Shown: piece after piece, positions 1 to 8,955 of the stretch
Position numbering within the stretch: position 1 is the stretch's first letter
How the letters are laid out: every line of letters starts with the position of its first letter
Assembly (NCBI GenBank): GCA_019694595.1
Contig: JAIBBQ010000028.1
Coordinates: 1 to 46,390 of the forward strand
Source of the DNA: Myxococcaceae bacterium
GTDB lineage: Bacteria > Myxococcota > Myxococcia > Myxococcales > Myxococcaceae
Reading direction: 5' to 3'
Length of the DNA: 46,390 nucleotides
The notes under the pieces: model-generated
Told to the model about the DNA's origin: nothing
Database searches by the model: none
Seen by the model: the letters and a program-made list of their open reading frames with translations, nothing else
Program-made: the position numbers and the translations under genes

Positions 1-392
1 AACAGCGCAGTGATGAGCTTGCCGCGCGTGCCGAGGTCGAGCTGGTCGATCGACTTCAGCCGCAACGGCCGCAGCGCCTTGAGCACGCCCTCGAGCGGCT
101 GCTTCTGGCCGGCGTAGTCGGCCTTGCTGAGCGCCTTCTCGAGCGCGGGGAGCTCGGACACCACCCGGAAGGTCGATCCACCGGAGTCGCCGTCGCGGTC
201 ACGCCTGCCCCGCCCGCCCTTGCCGTCGCGCCCGCGCCCACCGCCGCCACGCCCACCGTCACGGCCGTCGCGCCCACCCGGGCCGCGGGGACCACCACGG
301 CCACCAGGACCACCGCCCGGGCCACCGGGACCACGACCATCGCGACCGCCGCGGCGATCGCCGCGCGGGGGCTGCTGCTGTCCGTCTTGCAT
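1..392 (-). CDS. Partial gene after gltH, Arg/Gly-rich N-terminus (possible gltI)
   Basis: This is the first 130 codons of a minus-strand gene that runs off the left edge. The ATG at 392 has a GAGGAG ribosome site a few bases upstream. Residues 1 to about 75 are almost entirely Gly, Arg, Asp and Pro, with many RGG and GRD repeats. A normal-looking, probably helical segment then begins around FRVVSELPALEKALSKADY. It lies 67 bases after gltH on the same strand. In Myxococcus xanthus the gliding cluster continues after gltH with gltI and gltJ, so this could be the start of a gltI equivalent. That is inferred from position only; I do not recognise the sequence. The disordered RG-rich head could bind nucleic acid or acidic partners, which is also inference. 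Confidence 0.6.
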   Translation of the reverse strand, partial: MQDGQQQPPRGDRRGGRDGRGPGGPGGGPGGRGGPRGPGGRDGRDGGRGGGGRGRDGKGGRGRRDRDGDSGGSTFRVVSELPALEKALSKADYAGQKQPLEGVLKALRPLRLKSIDQLDLGTRGKLITAL

Positions 393-459
393 GAAACGAC
401 TCCTCGAAGGCTTTCCGATCGGCGCCCCCGAAGGAGTCGGGGCGACGCGGCCAGCGCTT

Positions 460-1104
460 CTAGAAGGCGTAGCGCAGCATGGGCGTCACCGCAAAGCCGA
501 ACGACGCGGTGAGCACCTGGGCGTTGAAGACCGCTTCCAACCCGATGGAGAAGTGACGCAGCTTGGTGAAGTACTCGAAGCCCGGGCCGGCAAACACCAG
601 CACGTCGGGCACCGGCAGCAGCGCGCGCGGCTGGTAGATGACGTACCCCGCCCCCGCGCGAATGTAGAACCAGCTGCGCTTCACGTCCTGGCTGTCGTTG
701 AGGCCCACCAGGCTCAGGCGCGCGGTGAGGCCGGGAATGAACTCGGTGTAGTCGCCCGACGCGCGCGGCGCGCCGCTCACCGGGTCCTGCGACTTGCCGG
801 TGTAGTCGCTGCCGGCGCGGTTCGCGGTCGCCTGCGCGAAGAGCGCCAGGCTGAAGCGCTCGCCGAAGTCGTAGCCGAACTCCACGCGCGCCGCCTGCCC
901 CAGCAGGAAGTAGCGCGCCGAGCCGTCACCCGCGGGCGGGTTGATGGTCGCCCACAGCCCGGCCGAGACGGCGAGGTGCAGGCCGCGCTCGATCTCGTTG
1001 AAGGTCGTCGCCTCGCGGTCCTTCGCCACCTTCTCGGAGGCGGCCTTCTCCTGAGCGAAGGCGGTGACCGAGGCGAGCAAGCACAGGGTGAGGACGCGGC
1101 GCAT
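460..1104 (-). CDS. gltH: Outer-membrane gliding motility protein GltH (CglE-like)
   Basis: A 214-residue exported protein with a signal peptide (MRRVLTLCLLASVTAFAQ) and then alternating polar/hydrophobic strands rich in Gly, Tyr and Phe. It ends in the aromatic residue of LRYAF, as outer-membrane beta-barrels do. Size, predicted barrel and position directly after gltG match GltH of the M. xanthus Agl-Glt complex, also called CglE, whose defect can be rescued by contact with wild-type cells. Its expected role is in the outer-membrane part of the focal-adhesion motility machine. It is 184 bases downstream of gltG, wide enough for its own promoter, but I see no convincing one and no strong ribosome site. 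The identification relies on synteny and fold type. Confidence 0.7.
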   Translation of the reverse strand: MRRVLTLCLLASVTAFAQEKAASEKVAKDREATTFNEIERGLHLAVSAGLWATINPPAGDGSARYFLLGQAARVEFGYDFGERFSLALFAQATANRAGSDYTGKSQDPVSGAPRASGDYTEFIPGLTARLSLVGLNDSQDVKRSWFYIRAGAGYVIYQPRALLPVPDVLVFAGPGFEYFTKLRHFSIGLEAVFNAQVLTASFGFAVTPMLRYAF

Positions 1105-1288
1105 GGTGGCGGGAAACTACTCGTGTTTGCGCGCGCTCGAAAGCGCATTGCGCGTGGGCCGCCGGAGGGTCAACGGCGCGGCAGCCACGGCCCGGGGTGA
1201 GCCTCGCCGCCAGGCGTGCTCCCCGGCCGACGCACCTGCCCCTTCCCGCGCGAGCCCCCTGGCCCGCGCGGCACGGCTCGGGCCTCGG

Positions 1289-3178
1289 TCAGCCGCCCGA
1301 CTGCTTGAAGATGAACGGGTAGGTCACCACCACCACACCGCCACCCTTGGGCTTGGGGAAGATCCAGGTCTTCACGCGGCCCGCGACGCAGGTCTCGAGC
1401 TCCGCGTTGTTCACCGTGGACTGGGCCACCGACGAGGTCGCCACCGAGCCCGAACCCGTGATGACGAACTTGATCGCCACCTTGCCTTCGAGCTTCGGGA
1501 ACCGGTTCAGCTGGCTCTCGTAGCAGTACCGGATCTGGCCGCGGTTGGCGTGAATCACCTTGCGAATGAGCTCCTTGTCGAGCGAGCCCATGACCGTCGG
1601 TTCCGACGAGGTGATGCCGATGTCCACGTCCTTCTTGCCGCCGAGCACGCCGACGCCGGTGCCGTAGCCGCCGGTGCCTCCGCCGCGGCCCTTGGTACCG
1701 ATGCCGCCGATGCCGATGGTGTCACCGATGCCGCCGCCGCCCGAGCCCGACCCACGCAGGCCGAGACCACCGAAGCCCTGGGCGTCACCCGCCGCGGCGC
1801 CGAACATGTTGCCCATCGCGCTCTTCAGCTCACCGCCCAGGCCCTGGTGGCCGAAGATGGTGGAGATGCCGCTGTTGGCGCCGCCGCCGAAGACCTTCTG
1901 CACCAGCAAGCGGGCCTGATCCTTGTTGTTCGGGTCGCCCTTGGGCGCCGCGTGCGCCGAGCGCTTGGGCGCTTCCTTCTTGCCCATCTGGCCTTCGTCG
2001 CCCTTGTGCTTCTGCGCGATCTCGCCCGAGTCCTTCTTCTTGTTGAAGCGGTCGAGGCTCTTCTGCACCTCGGGCGGCTTGATGAGCAGCTTGGCGATGC
2101 GCGCCTGGTTGCCCGACAGATCGTCGGCCAGGTCGTCGCCGTCCGCGTCGCGGTTGAGCGCGGTGATCACCGCCGCCGCCCCGAGGAAGAACATCACCAG
2201 GAAGATGTTGAGCACCGTGAAGTCGATGGTGTCGGTGAACGGCACCAGCACCGCCTTGGGCTGCGGCTGGAAGAACGCCTCCAGCACCACGCCGCCCAGG
2301 TCGACCCAGACGAAGTCGTCGCCCTGCAGGGTGATCGAATAGCCGTCGCCGTCGGAGCTCGCGGCGCGGGTCTCCTTCGCCTGCGCCAGCGTCATCACCT
2401 CGGCCCCGCCGCGGCGCTGCAGCTCGCCCTTCATCTTGCTGGTGAAGCGAACGACCGCCCCGTCCTTGCCCTGGCGCGCGGCGACGAACGACGGGCCGCC
2501 GAGCTTGCCGTCGCCCATGGGGAAGCTCACCCCCTGCGCGGTGCCCACGGTGTACGAGCTCTCGCCGTTCGGCGAGAAGTACTGGGTGGCGACCATCTGA
2601 TCGCCCCACATCATGCGGATCTCGAGCCCCAGCGGGCCCGAGCCCTTGCGCATGCGCGGCCGCACGCGGGCAATCTCCCCCGTCGCCTCGTTGCGCACCG
2701 GAGCGGGCGCCGCCGGCTCGTGCGCCGGCACCGCGGGCTGCTGCGGCATCGCCGCGCGGATCTGCTCCGCCGCCACCTCGATGGTGGGGGTGTGCGTCTG
2801 GGTCACGTCGGAAGGCCCGACCATCGTCGGTGCAGGCGCGTCGCCCATTGGGTTCGAGGAAGTGACCGCGCCCTCGCCGGTCTTCTCGACCTTGATGGTG
2901 GTGCCGCCGATGCGGATCTCGTCGCCGAAGGACAGCGCGCCCTTGGTGGTCACCCGCTTGCCGTTGACGAAGGTGCCGTCGACGCTGCCCATGTCGATGA
3001 TCGACAGGCCGCCGTCGGGAGCCACTTCGATGACCGAGTGAATGCGCGACGCCTTCTCGTCATCGAGGCAGAGGTGCGCCGACGAGAGCCGGCCGATCTT
3101 GATGATGTCGCGGTCGTATTCCTTCGCGACCACCAGCTGCTCACCCTTGAACACCTTCAGCGTCAACGGCACGGCCAC
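1289..3178 (-). CDS. gltG: Gliding motility protein GltG: FHA domain, one TM helix, TonB-like C-terminus
   Basis: A 629-residue inner-membrane protein. Residues 28-96 form an FHA domain (GR at 29-30, SRIH at 44-47, a DGTFVNG stretch near 67), which would bind phosphothreonine in the cytoplasm. One membrane helix lies at about 321-341. A Gly-rich stretch follows at 468-514, then the C-terminal domain of the AgmX/PglI type, TonB-like, from about 535, with the YCYESQL motif and paired cysteines 552 and 597. FHA-TM-TonB is the published architecture of GltG, thought to reach from the cytoplasmic motor side into the periplasm. The GTG start at 3178 has an excellent AAGGAGG site. It is 90 bases after gltF in the same run. 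Confidence 0.88.
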   Translation of the reverse strand: MAVPLTLKVFKGEQLVVAKEYDRDIIKIGRLSSAHLCLDDEKASRIHSVIEVAPDGGLSIIDMGSVDGTFVNGKRVTTKGALSFGDEIRIGGTTIKVEKTGEGAVTSSNPMGDAPAPTMVGPSDVTQTHTPTIEVAAEQIRAAMPQQPAVPAHEPAAPAPVRNEATGEIARVRPRMRKGSGPLGLEIRMMWGDQMVATQYFSPNGESSYTVGTAQGVSFPMGDGKLGGPSFVAARQGKDGAVVRFTSKMKGELQRRGGAEVMTLAQAKETRAASSDGDGYSITLQGDDFVWVDLGGVVLEAFFQPQPKAVLVPFTDTIDFTVLNIFLVMFFLGAAAVITALNRDADGDDLADDLSGNQARIAKLLIKPPEVQKSLDRFNKKKDSGEIAQKHKGDEGQMGKKEAPKRSAHAAPKGDPNNKDQARLLVQKVFGGGANSGISTIFGHQGLGGELKSAMGNMFGAAAGDAQGFGGLGLRGSGSGGGGIGDTIGIGGIGTKGRGGGTGGYGTGVGVLGGKKDVDIGITSSEPTVMGSLDKELIRKVIHANRGQIRYCYESQLNRFPKLEGKVAIKFVITGSGSVATSSVAQSTVNNAELETCVAGRVKTWIFPKPKGGGVVVVTYPFIFKQSGG

Positions 3179-3268
3179 GTGAAGCCTCCTTGGGGCAAGA
3201 GCGCGTAACTGGTCAGAACCGCACTGAGCCCATCGGGTTGGACACCGCCCGGCAGGCTGGGTTCCCGG

Positions 3269-3511
3269 TTACAGCTCACCCACCGACTGCATCACCTTGT
3301 CTTTGAACTCTTCGCGAATCTTGATCAGGTTCGAGTGCTTCACCGTCTTGCGCGCCTCGACGTACTCACCGTCGGGCTTGGTGAGATCGCCTTCGATGGT
3401 GTCGTCTTCGAAGTTGTACTCGGTCGTCTTCTTGTAGGTGACGTTGCCCTTGTCCTGGGCCAACGCGCCAAACGCGAAGAGCAACGCGATCGCAGCCGCA
3501 AACGCCTTCAT
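3269..3511 (-). CDS. gltF: Small periplasmic gliding motility protein GltF (CglF-like)
   Basis: An 80-residue protein with a clear signal peptide ending near FGALAQ. The mature part of about 60 residues is acidic in its first half (FEDDTIEGDL) and basic toward the end. It sits between gltE and gltG, where M. xanthus has the small periplasmic protein GltF, also called CglF, and its size fits. The ATG at 3511 has a GGAGG site. The molecular role of GltF is not well defined; it is taken to help connect inner- and outer-membrane parts of the motility complex. There is no recognisable enzymatic motif. The call rests on size, signal peptide and gene order. Confidence 0.75.
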   Translation of the reverse strand: MKAFAAAIALLFAFGALAQDKGNVTYKKTTEYNFEDDTIEGDLTKPDGEYVEARKTVKHSNLIKIREEFKDKVMQSVGEL

Positions 3512-3633
3512 GGTGTGGCCTCCTTCGACGTCCCTTTGGAAACCGACTCGATGCTACCACCGCGGCGCGAACTACCAACTCGAGCGCCGGCGCTTCCTCT
3601 TTCGTGTGGGCGCAACACCCACCCCGCCCTGCC

Positions 3634-5166
3634 CTAGAGCGGCTCGTCGGGCTCGTCGCCCTTCTTCTTGGGCGCCGGCGCGGGGGCGGCCGCCGGAGCT
3701 GGGGCCGCGGCGGGCTTGGCCGCGTCCTTCTTCTTCGGGGGCGGCTGGCTTTCTTCCGCCGAGACCGGGGGAGTGTCCTTGTCCTTGTCCTTGCCGGCCG
3801 GCGCAGGCGCCTTCGCCGCGTCCTTCCCGCCGCCCTTGGCCGAGTCGAGCTGCTTCTTGAGCTCCTCTTCCTTCTTGGCCTTCTCCTCGGCGGCGGCGGC
3901 GTCCTCGGCCTTCTTGGCCTCGGCTTCCATCTTCGCGGCTTCCTCGGCGGCCTTCTTGTCTTCCTCGCGCTTGGCGAGCACGGCTTCCTGGTCCTTGATC
4001 GCGTCGTAGACCGGGTGGTTCGCCGCGAGCGAACCGTCGCCGCCCTTCGCCTGAATGTACTGGCGGTAGTACTCGAGCGCCTTCTCCGGCATGCCCTTCG
4101 CCGCGAGGATGAAGCCGCGGTTCAGGTACAGCTCCGGCATGTCGCTCCTGGCCTTCTGCGCGAGGTCGTACGTGGCCATCGCCTTGTCGTACTCACCCAT
4201 GCCCTTCTGGGCGACGCCCAGGTTGAGCAGCGCCTCGGCGTTGTTGCCGTTGGCCTGGAGGATCTTGCGCAGGCTCTCTTCCGCGCTGCCGTAGTCCTCC
4301 TGCGCCAGCGCCATGCGCGCGAGCTCGTAGTGCGCCGGCAGGAAGTCGGGCCGCGCCTCGATCGCCTTGCGGAACTGCGCGCGCGCGCGCACCGGGTCCT
4401 TCTCCAGCATGGCGATCTGCCCCAGGAGGTAGAGGACCTCGGGGTCGCCGTCGTCGAGCTTCATCGCCTTGAGCGCCACCAGCTTGGCGAGCGAGAGCTG
4501 CTTCTGCTCGAAGTAGGCGCTCATCAGCACCTTGTAGGCCTGCAAGGTGTGCGGGTCGCGGAACAGCGCGTCCTTCGCCAGCTCGATCGCCTTGTCGAGC
4601 TCTCCGCGGCGGCGGTGGATCTCGGCCAGACGCGCCCGGCTCCCCGCGTCGTCGGGGTACTTGGCGAGGATCTGCTCGTAGATCTGCACCGCCTTGGCCT
4701 CGTCGCCGCCGTTCTGCGCGATCACCGCCAGGTTCTGCGCGGCCTGCACCAGCGACGGCTTCCGGTCGAGCGCTTCCTTGTAATAGGCGACCGCGTCCTT
4801 GACCTTGCCCTGGCGCTCGGCGAGCACGCCCAGGTTGTAGGTCGCTTCCGCGAGCCGCGAATCGGCGTCGGCCGCGGCGGCGAACTTCTTCTCCAGGCCC
4901 GCGTAGTCGTACGTCTTCGCCTTCTTCTGCGCCTCGTACGCCTTGGTGGCGTCTTCGAAGGCGAGCTTGGCCTTGGTGTTGATCTGCGGCTGCCCGTCAC
5001 CCGCGGGGGCGGCAGCGCTCGAGCTGCTGCTGCGCTGCTGCGAACCGCGCTGCGGCTGGGCGGTCTCGGTGCGCTCCGCGCTCTGGGTGGTGGCGCAGCC
5101 CAGCGCGAAGAGCGACGCGCCGGCGAAGATCGAGAACCACCGGCTGCTGGTCGAGGTGCGGTTCAT
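3634..5166 (-). CDS. gltE: TPR lipoprotein GltE (AglT-like)
   Basis: A 510-residue lipoprotein. The lipobox cysteine is residue 24 (LFALGC) if translation starts at 5166. An in-frame ATG at 5190 would add eight residues and lie inside gltD, whereas 5166 has GAGAGG upstream and gives a sensible signal peptide, so I chose 5166. Residues about 90-390 are a run of tetratricopeptide repeats. A Lys/Glu/Ala-rich helical stretch (about 395-445) and a Pro/Ala/Lys tail follow. GltE (AglT) in M. xanthus is an outer-membrane-associated TPR lipoprotein needed for adventurous gliding. The gene begins 10 bases after gltD stops. Its last residues, GDEPDEPL, closely match the end of GltD. Confidence 0.88.
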   Translation of the reverse strand: MNRTSTSSRWFSIFAGASLFALGCATTQSAERTETAQPQRGSQQRSSSSSAAAPAGDGQPQINTKAKLAFEDATKAYEAQKKAKTYDYAGLEKKFAAAADADSRLAEATYNLGVLAERQGKVKDAVAYYKEALDRKPSLVQAAQNLAVIAQNGGDEAKAVQIYEQILAKYPDDAGSRARLAEIHRRRGELDKAIELAKDALFRDPHTLQAYKVLMSAYFEQKQLSLAKLVALKAMKLDDGDPEVLYLLGQIAMLEKDPVRARAQFRKAIEARPDFLPAHYELARMALAQEDYGSAEESLRKILQANGNNAEALLNLGVAQKGMGEYDKAMATYDLAQKARSDMPELYLNRGFILAAKGMPEKALEYYRQYIQAKGGDGSLAANHPVYDAIKDQEAVLAKREEDKKAAEEAAKMEAEAKKAEDAAAAEEKAKKEEELKKQLDSAKGGGKDAAKAPAPAGKDKDKDTPPVSAEESQPPPKKKDAAKPAAAPAPAAAPAPAPKKKGDEPDEPL

Positions 5167-5176
5167 GGAGTGCCTC

Positions 5177-8100
5177 TCAGAGCGGCTCATCGGGCTCCTC
5201 TTCCTTCTTCTTCTTCTTCTGCGCGGTCTGCGGCGCGGGGGCGCTCTTGGCGGCGGGCTGCTCGTCGAGATCCTTGGGCGGCTTGTCCTTCAGGTCCGAC
5301 GTGTCGCGCGCCACTTCCTTGCTCGCCGCCTTGATGTCGCCGGTGGCGATGGCGCCCGCGCTCGACGTGGTGGGCACCGCCTGCACCGAGAGGAGCAGGT
5401 CCTCGCCGATCGACGTCAGCTTGCCTTCGGGCATCTTGAGCTCGGCGACGTCCTCTCCCATCTTGGGGAAGCGCTCCGGCCGGTACTTGGTGCGCAGGTT
5501 CTCGAGCGCCTGGGTGGTGCAGGCGTTGAACACGTCGAGTTCCTGGCTCTTCTGTACCGCTGCGGTGAACGCCTCGGCCGCCTTCTCGCGCACCGGGGGA
5601 AGCTGCTGCTCGAGCTGACCCTTCACCTCGAACTCCAGGTCGTCGGTCATGCCCTTGGGGCGCGGCGGGTGAATGAGCGTCTCGGCGAAGTTGTCGTACG
5701 CCATGCCGATGCGGGTCAGCGCGCAGATCGCCGGGTCGGCCGACTTGAAGGTGACCGTCTGGGTGTACATCTTCTGCACGCCCTCGAGCGCCTTCGCCTT
5801 GTCGGTGATCGAGTTCTTGAACTCGCCGACGTTGGCCAGCTTCGACCACTTGAGCCGCATCTTCTCGTACTTCTTCCAGTCGTCTTCGTTGTGGAGGAAG
5901 TGCGCGCGGGCCACCGCGTCGAGCGCGGTGATCTCGAGCGCGCCCTTGGTCTTCTTGGGCAGCTTCTCGTGGTAGTCGAGGATGCGGTCGAAGATCTTCT
6001 TCGCCGCGCCCTTGTTCTTGATCTTGTCTTCGTAGATGCCGGCGATGCGGCCTTCGGCGGTCAGGAGCTTGTTGGGGTCCTTGCCATACTTCTTCTCGTA
6101 CTCTTCGAGCTGCTTCTGCGCCTTGCCGTACGCGCCGTTGCGCTCGTGCAGGTCGACGATCGACAGGAACACCGCTTCCGCGTCCTTCGACTCGCCCCAC
6201 AGCTCGAGGTAGTGCTCGCGGTTGCGCAGCGCGGCCTTGTACTGCCCGAGCCCGTCGCGGAACACGCCGGCGTTGAAGAGCGCGATCTGCGCCTTCGACT
6301 CTTCCCAGACCTGGCCGTCTTTCTTGTCGTCGTCGGCCGGGGCCGCGGCGGCCTTGGCGCCCTTCTTCCCCGCCTTGGCCGGCGCCTTCGCCGCCTTCTT
6401 GCCGCCGCCGTTGAGGCTCTTCTCGTACTGCGCCGCGTACGCCTCGTAGCCCGCGGCCGCGTTCTCGAAGTCGGCCACCGCGTCGTAGCCTTCGGCGAGC
6501 GCGAACAGCGTCTGGGGCACGAACGAGCTCTTGGGGTACCCCTGGATGATGCGCTTGCGCGTCTCGATCGCCTTGTCGAGCTGGCGCGCGTTGAAATAGT
6601 CGATGCTGGCGTTGAAGAGCGCCTTGTCGGCGATCTCCGACTTGGGGAACTCGGTGACGAACGCGATGTACGCGTCGGCTGCCTTGCCGAAGTCCTTCTT
6701 CGCCTCGAGCTGGTTCACGAGCTTGAACGCCGACTGCTCGATGAGCTTGGCCAGGTCCTCGCGGAACTTGCCGGTGGCGAGCTTGTCCTCGCCGTAGAAC
6801 TTGCGCGCCCACTCGTTGACCTTCGCCCAATCGCCCTGGAGGTTGTACGAGTCGAGCACCAGGTTGGCCGCGATCTCACCCGCGCGGTCGCCGTTCTCGA
6901 ACTTGTAGTCGGGGTGCTTGAGCGCGATCTCCGCGAAGCGCGGCACCGCCTGCTCGAGGTCGTTGTAGTCGTAGTAGATCTTCGCGGCCTTGTAGGCGAT
7001 CTCGACCTTCTTATCGCCCGCCGGCACGTACTTGAGGTAGCGCTCGCACGCCTCGAGCAGCGACTTCTTCTCGGCCGGAATGGTCAGCTTCTTGTTGGGG
7101 TCGGTGACCGCTTCCGGCTTGAGCTTGCCGGAGCTCTCGAGCCCCTTCACCACCTGGTCGTTGGCGAGGATCGCGTTGTACGCGGCGTTCACCATCCACT
7201 TGCACAGGGGGCCCTTGGGCTTGCCGTTCTCGTCCTTCTCCGGCGGCGCCTCGCACTTGTCCTTCCGCTTGATGTCCGTCTCGAGCACGATCGTGTACTG
7301 CTCGGCGGCCTTGTCGTACTTGTTGAGGTTGTCGTTGAGGAGCTCGGCCCAGAAGAAGCGCAGGTCGTACGCCTTGTTGTTGTCGGGGAAGAGCGTCAGG
7401 TAGTCGGCGTAGACCTCGTTGGCGAAGCCGAAGGTCTCGTCGTCGCGGGTCTTCTTGGCCTCGTTGTGCCAGTTGACCGCGAGGTTCGAGATGGTGCGCT
7501 CCGAGAGCTCCTTCGCCTCCTCGAGCACGGTGACGTCCTTGGGGTCCATCGGCTTCTTCGCCGCGCCCTTCACGTCGTCCATGATCTTCACCAGGCGGCG
7601 CACCTGCTGCACCGTCATGCGCTTGTTCCCGGCGCGCATCACGCAGTCGATGATCTTGCCCTGGAAGCCCGGCGCCTCGGGCGCGGTGGGGCGTTCCTTG
7701 ATCAGCATGTCGAAGGCGAGCGCTGCTTCCTTGTCCTTGCCGTCTTCGTAATAGAGGCCGGCGAGGCCCTTCATCATGTTGCGCAGGTCTTCGGGCTTGG
7801 TGCTGGGGAGCTTGGCGAACCGCTCCTTGCCTTCGTTCGGGTTGCCGGTGATGAGCCGCGCGTAGCTGCGCACGTAGTCGGTGCGCGCTTCGCGAACCAG
7901 CCCCTGCCGACCGCCCTTCGCACCCTTCTTGCCTTCGACTTCCTCGGTGCCCTGGATCTCGGCGTACAGCATCACCGCCTTGTACTGCTCCATCGCCTTC
8001 TCGTAGTCGCCCAGGTTGAAGTAGCACCAACCCTGCTTGTAGAGCGCGTAGCCGTAGACCGCGTTCTCGGGGAACTTGGCGGCTTCCTTGTACGACGCGA

Positions 8101-8830
8101 GCGCCTTCTCGATCTGGTCGCGCTTTCCCTTGGAGCCGTTGAAGTAGTACTCGCCGAACGCCAGGTGCGAGTCGGGCAGGTACTTCGACTTGGGGTACTT
8201 CTCGATGAGCCGCTTGTATGCGGTGAGCGAGCGGCGCTCGTCGCCCATCTCCATCAGGTTCTGGCCGAGGAAGTAGAGGACTTCGTCGGTGCGGGGGAAG
8301 TCTTTGTACTTCTGGACGATCTCCGTGTACTGCTCGACGGCCAGGCCCGCGGGCTCCTTCGCCGCCTCGACGAGCTTGTCCTTCTCCGCCTTGATGCGCT
8401 CCATCGCCGCCTTGTCGCCGGCGTTCATCGCGCGGATGTAGTCGTCGTCTTTCCGGTTGGCCTCGAACAGCTGGTAGCGCGATTCCTCGAAGTAGAGCTC
8501 GCCCAGGCGGAAGAGCAGCTTGGGCATCTCTTCCTTGTCCTTGCCGCCGTTGAGCTGGATGATCCGCTTCAGATCCTCGATCTGCTCGCGGCGCTTCGAC
8601 GCCACCTGGCCTTCGACGCCGAGGCGGAACTGGTCGTACTGCAGCGCCGGCGCCGCATCGGTCTTCTCCTTCTTGCGCGTCACGTCGCCGGCCAGCGACT
8701 TGTCCGGCGCGATGCTCGTCGACTTCTTGCCGAGCTCCGCGTCCTTGGCGGTCTTCTTCTCTCCCGCCTTGTCCTGCCCGAACGCGACCGCGGATGCGGT
8801 CAGCGCCAACACGATCAAGATTCGCCGCAT
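5177..8830 (-). CDS. gltD: Large periplasmic TPR protein GltD (AgmU-like)
   Basis: A 1217-residue exported protein starting with a signal peptide (MRRILIVLALTASAVAFGQ), then many TPR-like helical hairpins from about residue 60 to 1100, including YEKAMEQYKA and LDKAIETRKRII. A Lys/Ala-rich insert lies near residue 810. The C-terminus is low-complexity and Lys/Glu-rich, ending EEEPDEPL. Size and position as first gene of the run match GltD (AgmU), the large periplasmic TPR protein seen in moving helical tracks in M. xanthus. The reading frame stays open far upstream, but the ATG at 8830 has a GAGAG site and creates the signal peptide. The gene is preceded by 125 bases holding an 11-bp palindrome. 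No promoter is obvious. Confidence 0.9.
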   Translation of the reverse strand: MRRILIVLALTASAVAFGQDKAGEKKTAKDAELGKKSTSIAPDKSLAGDVTRKKEKTDAAPALQYDQFRLGVEGQVASKRREQIEDLKRIIQLNGGKDKEEMPKLLFRLGELYFEESRYQLFEANRKDDDYIRAMNAGDKAAMERIKAEKDKLVEAAKEPAGLAVEQYTEIVQKYKDFPRTDEVLYFLGQNLMEMGDERRSLTAYKRLIEKYPKSKYLPDSHLAFGEYYFNGSKGKRDQIEKALASYKEAAKFPENAVYGYALYKQGWCYFNLGDYEKAMEQYKAVMLYAEIQGTEEVEGKKGAKGGRQGLVREARTDYVRSYARLITGNPNEGKERFAKLPSTKPEDLRNMMKGLAGLYYEDGKDKEAALAFDMLIKERPTAPEAPGFQGKIIDCVMRAGNKRMTVQQVRRLVKIMDDVKGAAKKPMDPKDVTVLEEAKELSERTISNLAVNWHNEAKKTRDDETFGFANEVYADYLTLFPDNNKAYDLRFFWAELLNDNLNKYDKAAEQYTIVLETDIKRKDKCEAPPEKDENGKPKGPLCKWMVNAAYNAILANDQVVKGLESSGKLKPEAVTDPNKKLTIPAEKKSLLEACERYLKYVPAGDKKVEIAYKAAKIYYDYNDLEQAVPRFAEIALKHPDYKFENGDRAGEIAANLVLDSYNLQGDWAKVNEWARKFYGEDKLATGKFREDLAKLIEQSAFKLVNQLEAKKDFGKAADAYIAFVTEFPKSEIADKALFNASIDYFNARQLDKAIETRKRIIQGYPKSSFVPQTLFALAEGYDAVADFENAAAGYEAYAAQYEKSLNGGGKKAAKAPAKAGKKGAKAAAAPADDDKKDGQVWEESKAQIALFNAGVFRDGLGQYKAALRNREHYLELWGESKDAEAVFLSIVDLHERNGAYGKAQKQLEEYEKKYGKDPNKLLTAEGRIAGIYEDKIKNKGAAKKIFDRILDYHEKLPKKTKGALEITALDAVARAHFLHNEDDWKKYEKMRLKWSKLANVGEFKNSITDKAKALEGVQKMYTQTVTFKSADPAICALTRIGMAYDNFAETLIHPPRPKGMTDDLEFEVKGQLEQQLPPVREKAAEAFTAAVQKSQELDVFNACTTQALENLRTKYRPERFPKMGEDVAELKMPEGKLTSIGEDLLLSVQAVPTTSSAGAIATGDIKAASKEVARDTSDLKDKPPKDLDEQPAAKSAPAPQTAQKKKKKEEEPDEPL

Positions 8831-8903
8831 GATCTCTCGTTCCGCCTGTGGGCGGCCGCAGCACCTGCTCTCAAATGCTGTCGGCAACCGGGCAAGACTC
8901 CTC

Positions 8904-8914
8904 GGGAAATTCCC
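8904..8914. promoter_or_regulatory. 11-bp palindrome upstream of gltD
   Basis: GGGAAATTCCC is a perfect palindrome around a central A, in the 125-base gap between the UDG stop and the gltD start and about 75 bases before the gltD ATG. It could be an operator for the gliding operon. There is no second copy nearby and no clear -35/-10 pair, so support is weak. Confidence 0.2.
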
Positions 8915-8955
8915 TTTGCTGCGGAGCGGATTTTGGCCCTGCGGTTCCTCAGGCG

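Noticed and set aside
5166-5190. Upstream ATG at 5190 as the start of gltE
   Set aside because: It overlaps the gltD coding end, lacks a ribosome site, and would put charged residues before the lipoprotein signal; the ATG at 5166 has GAGAGG and a normal signal peptide.
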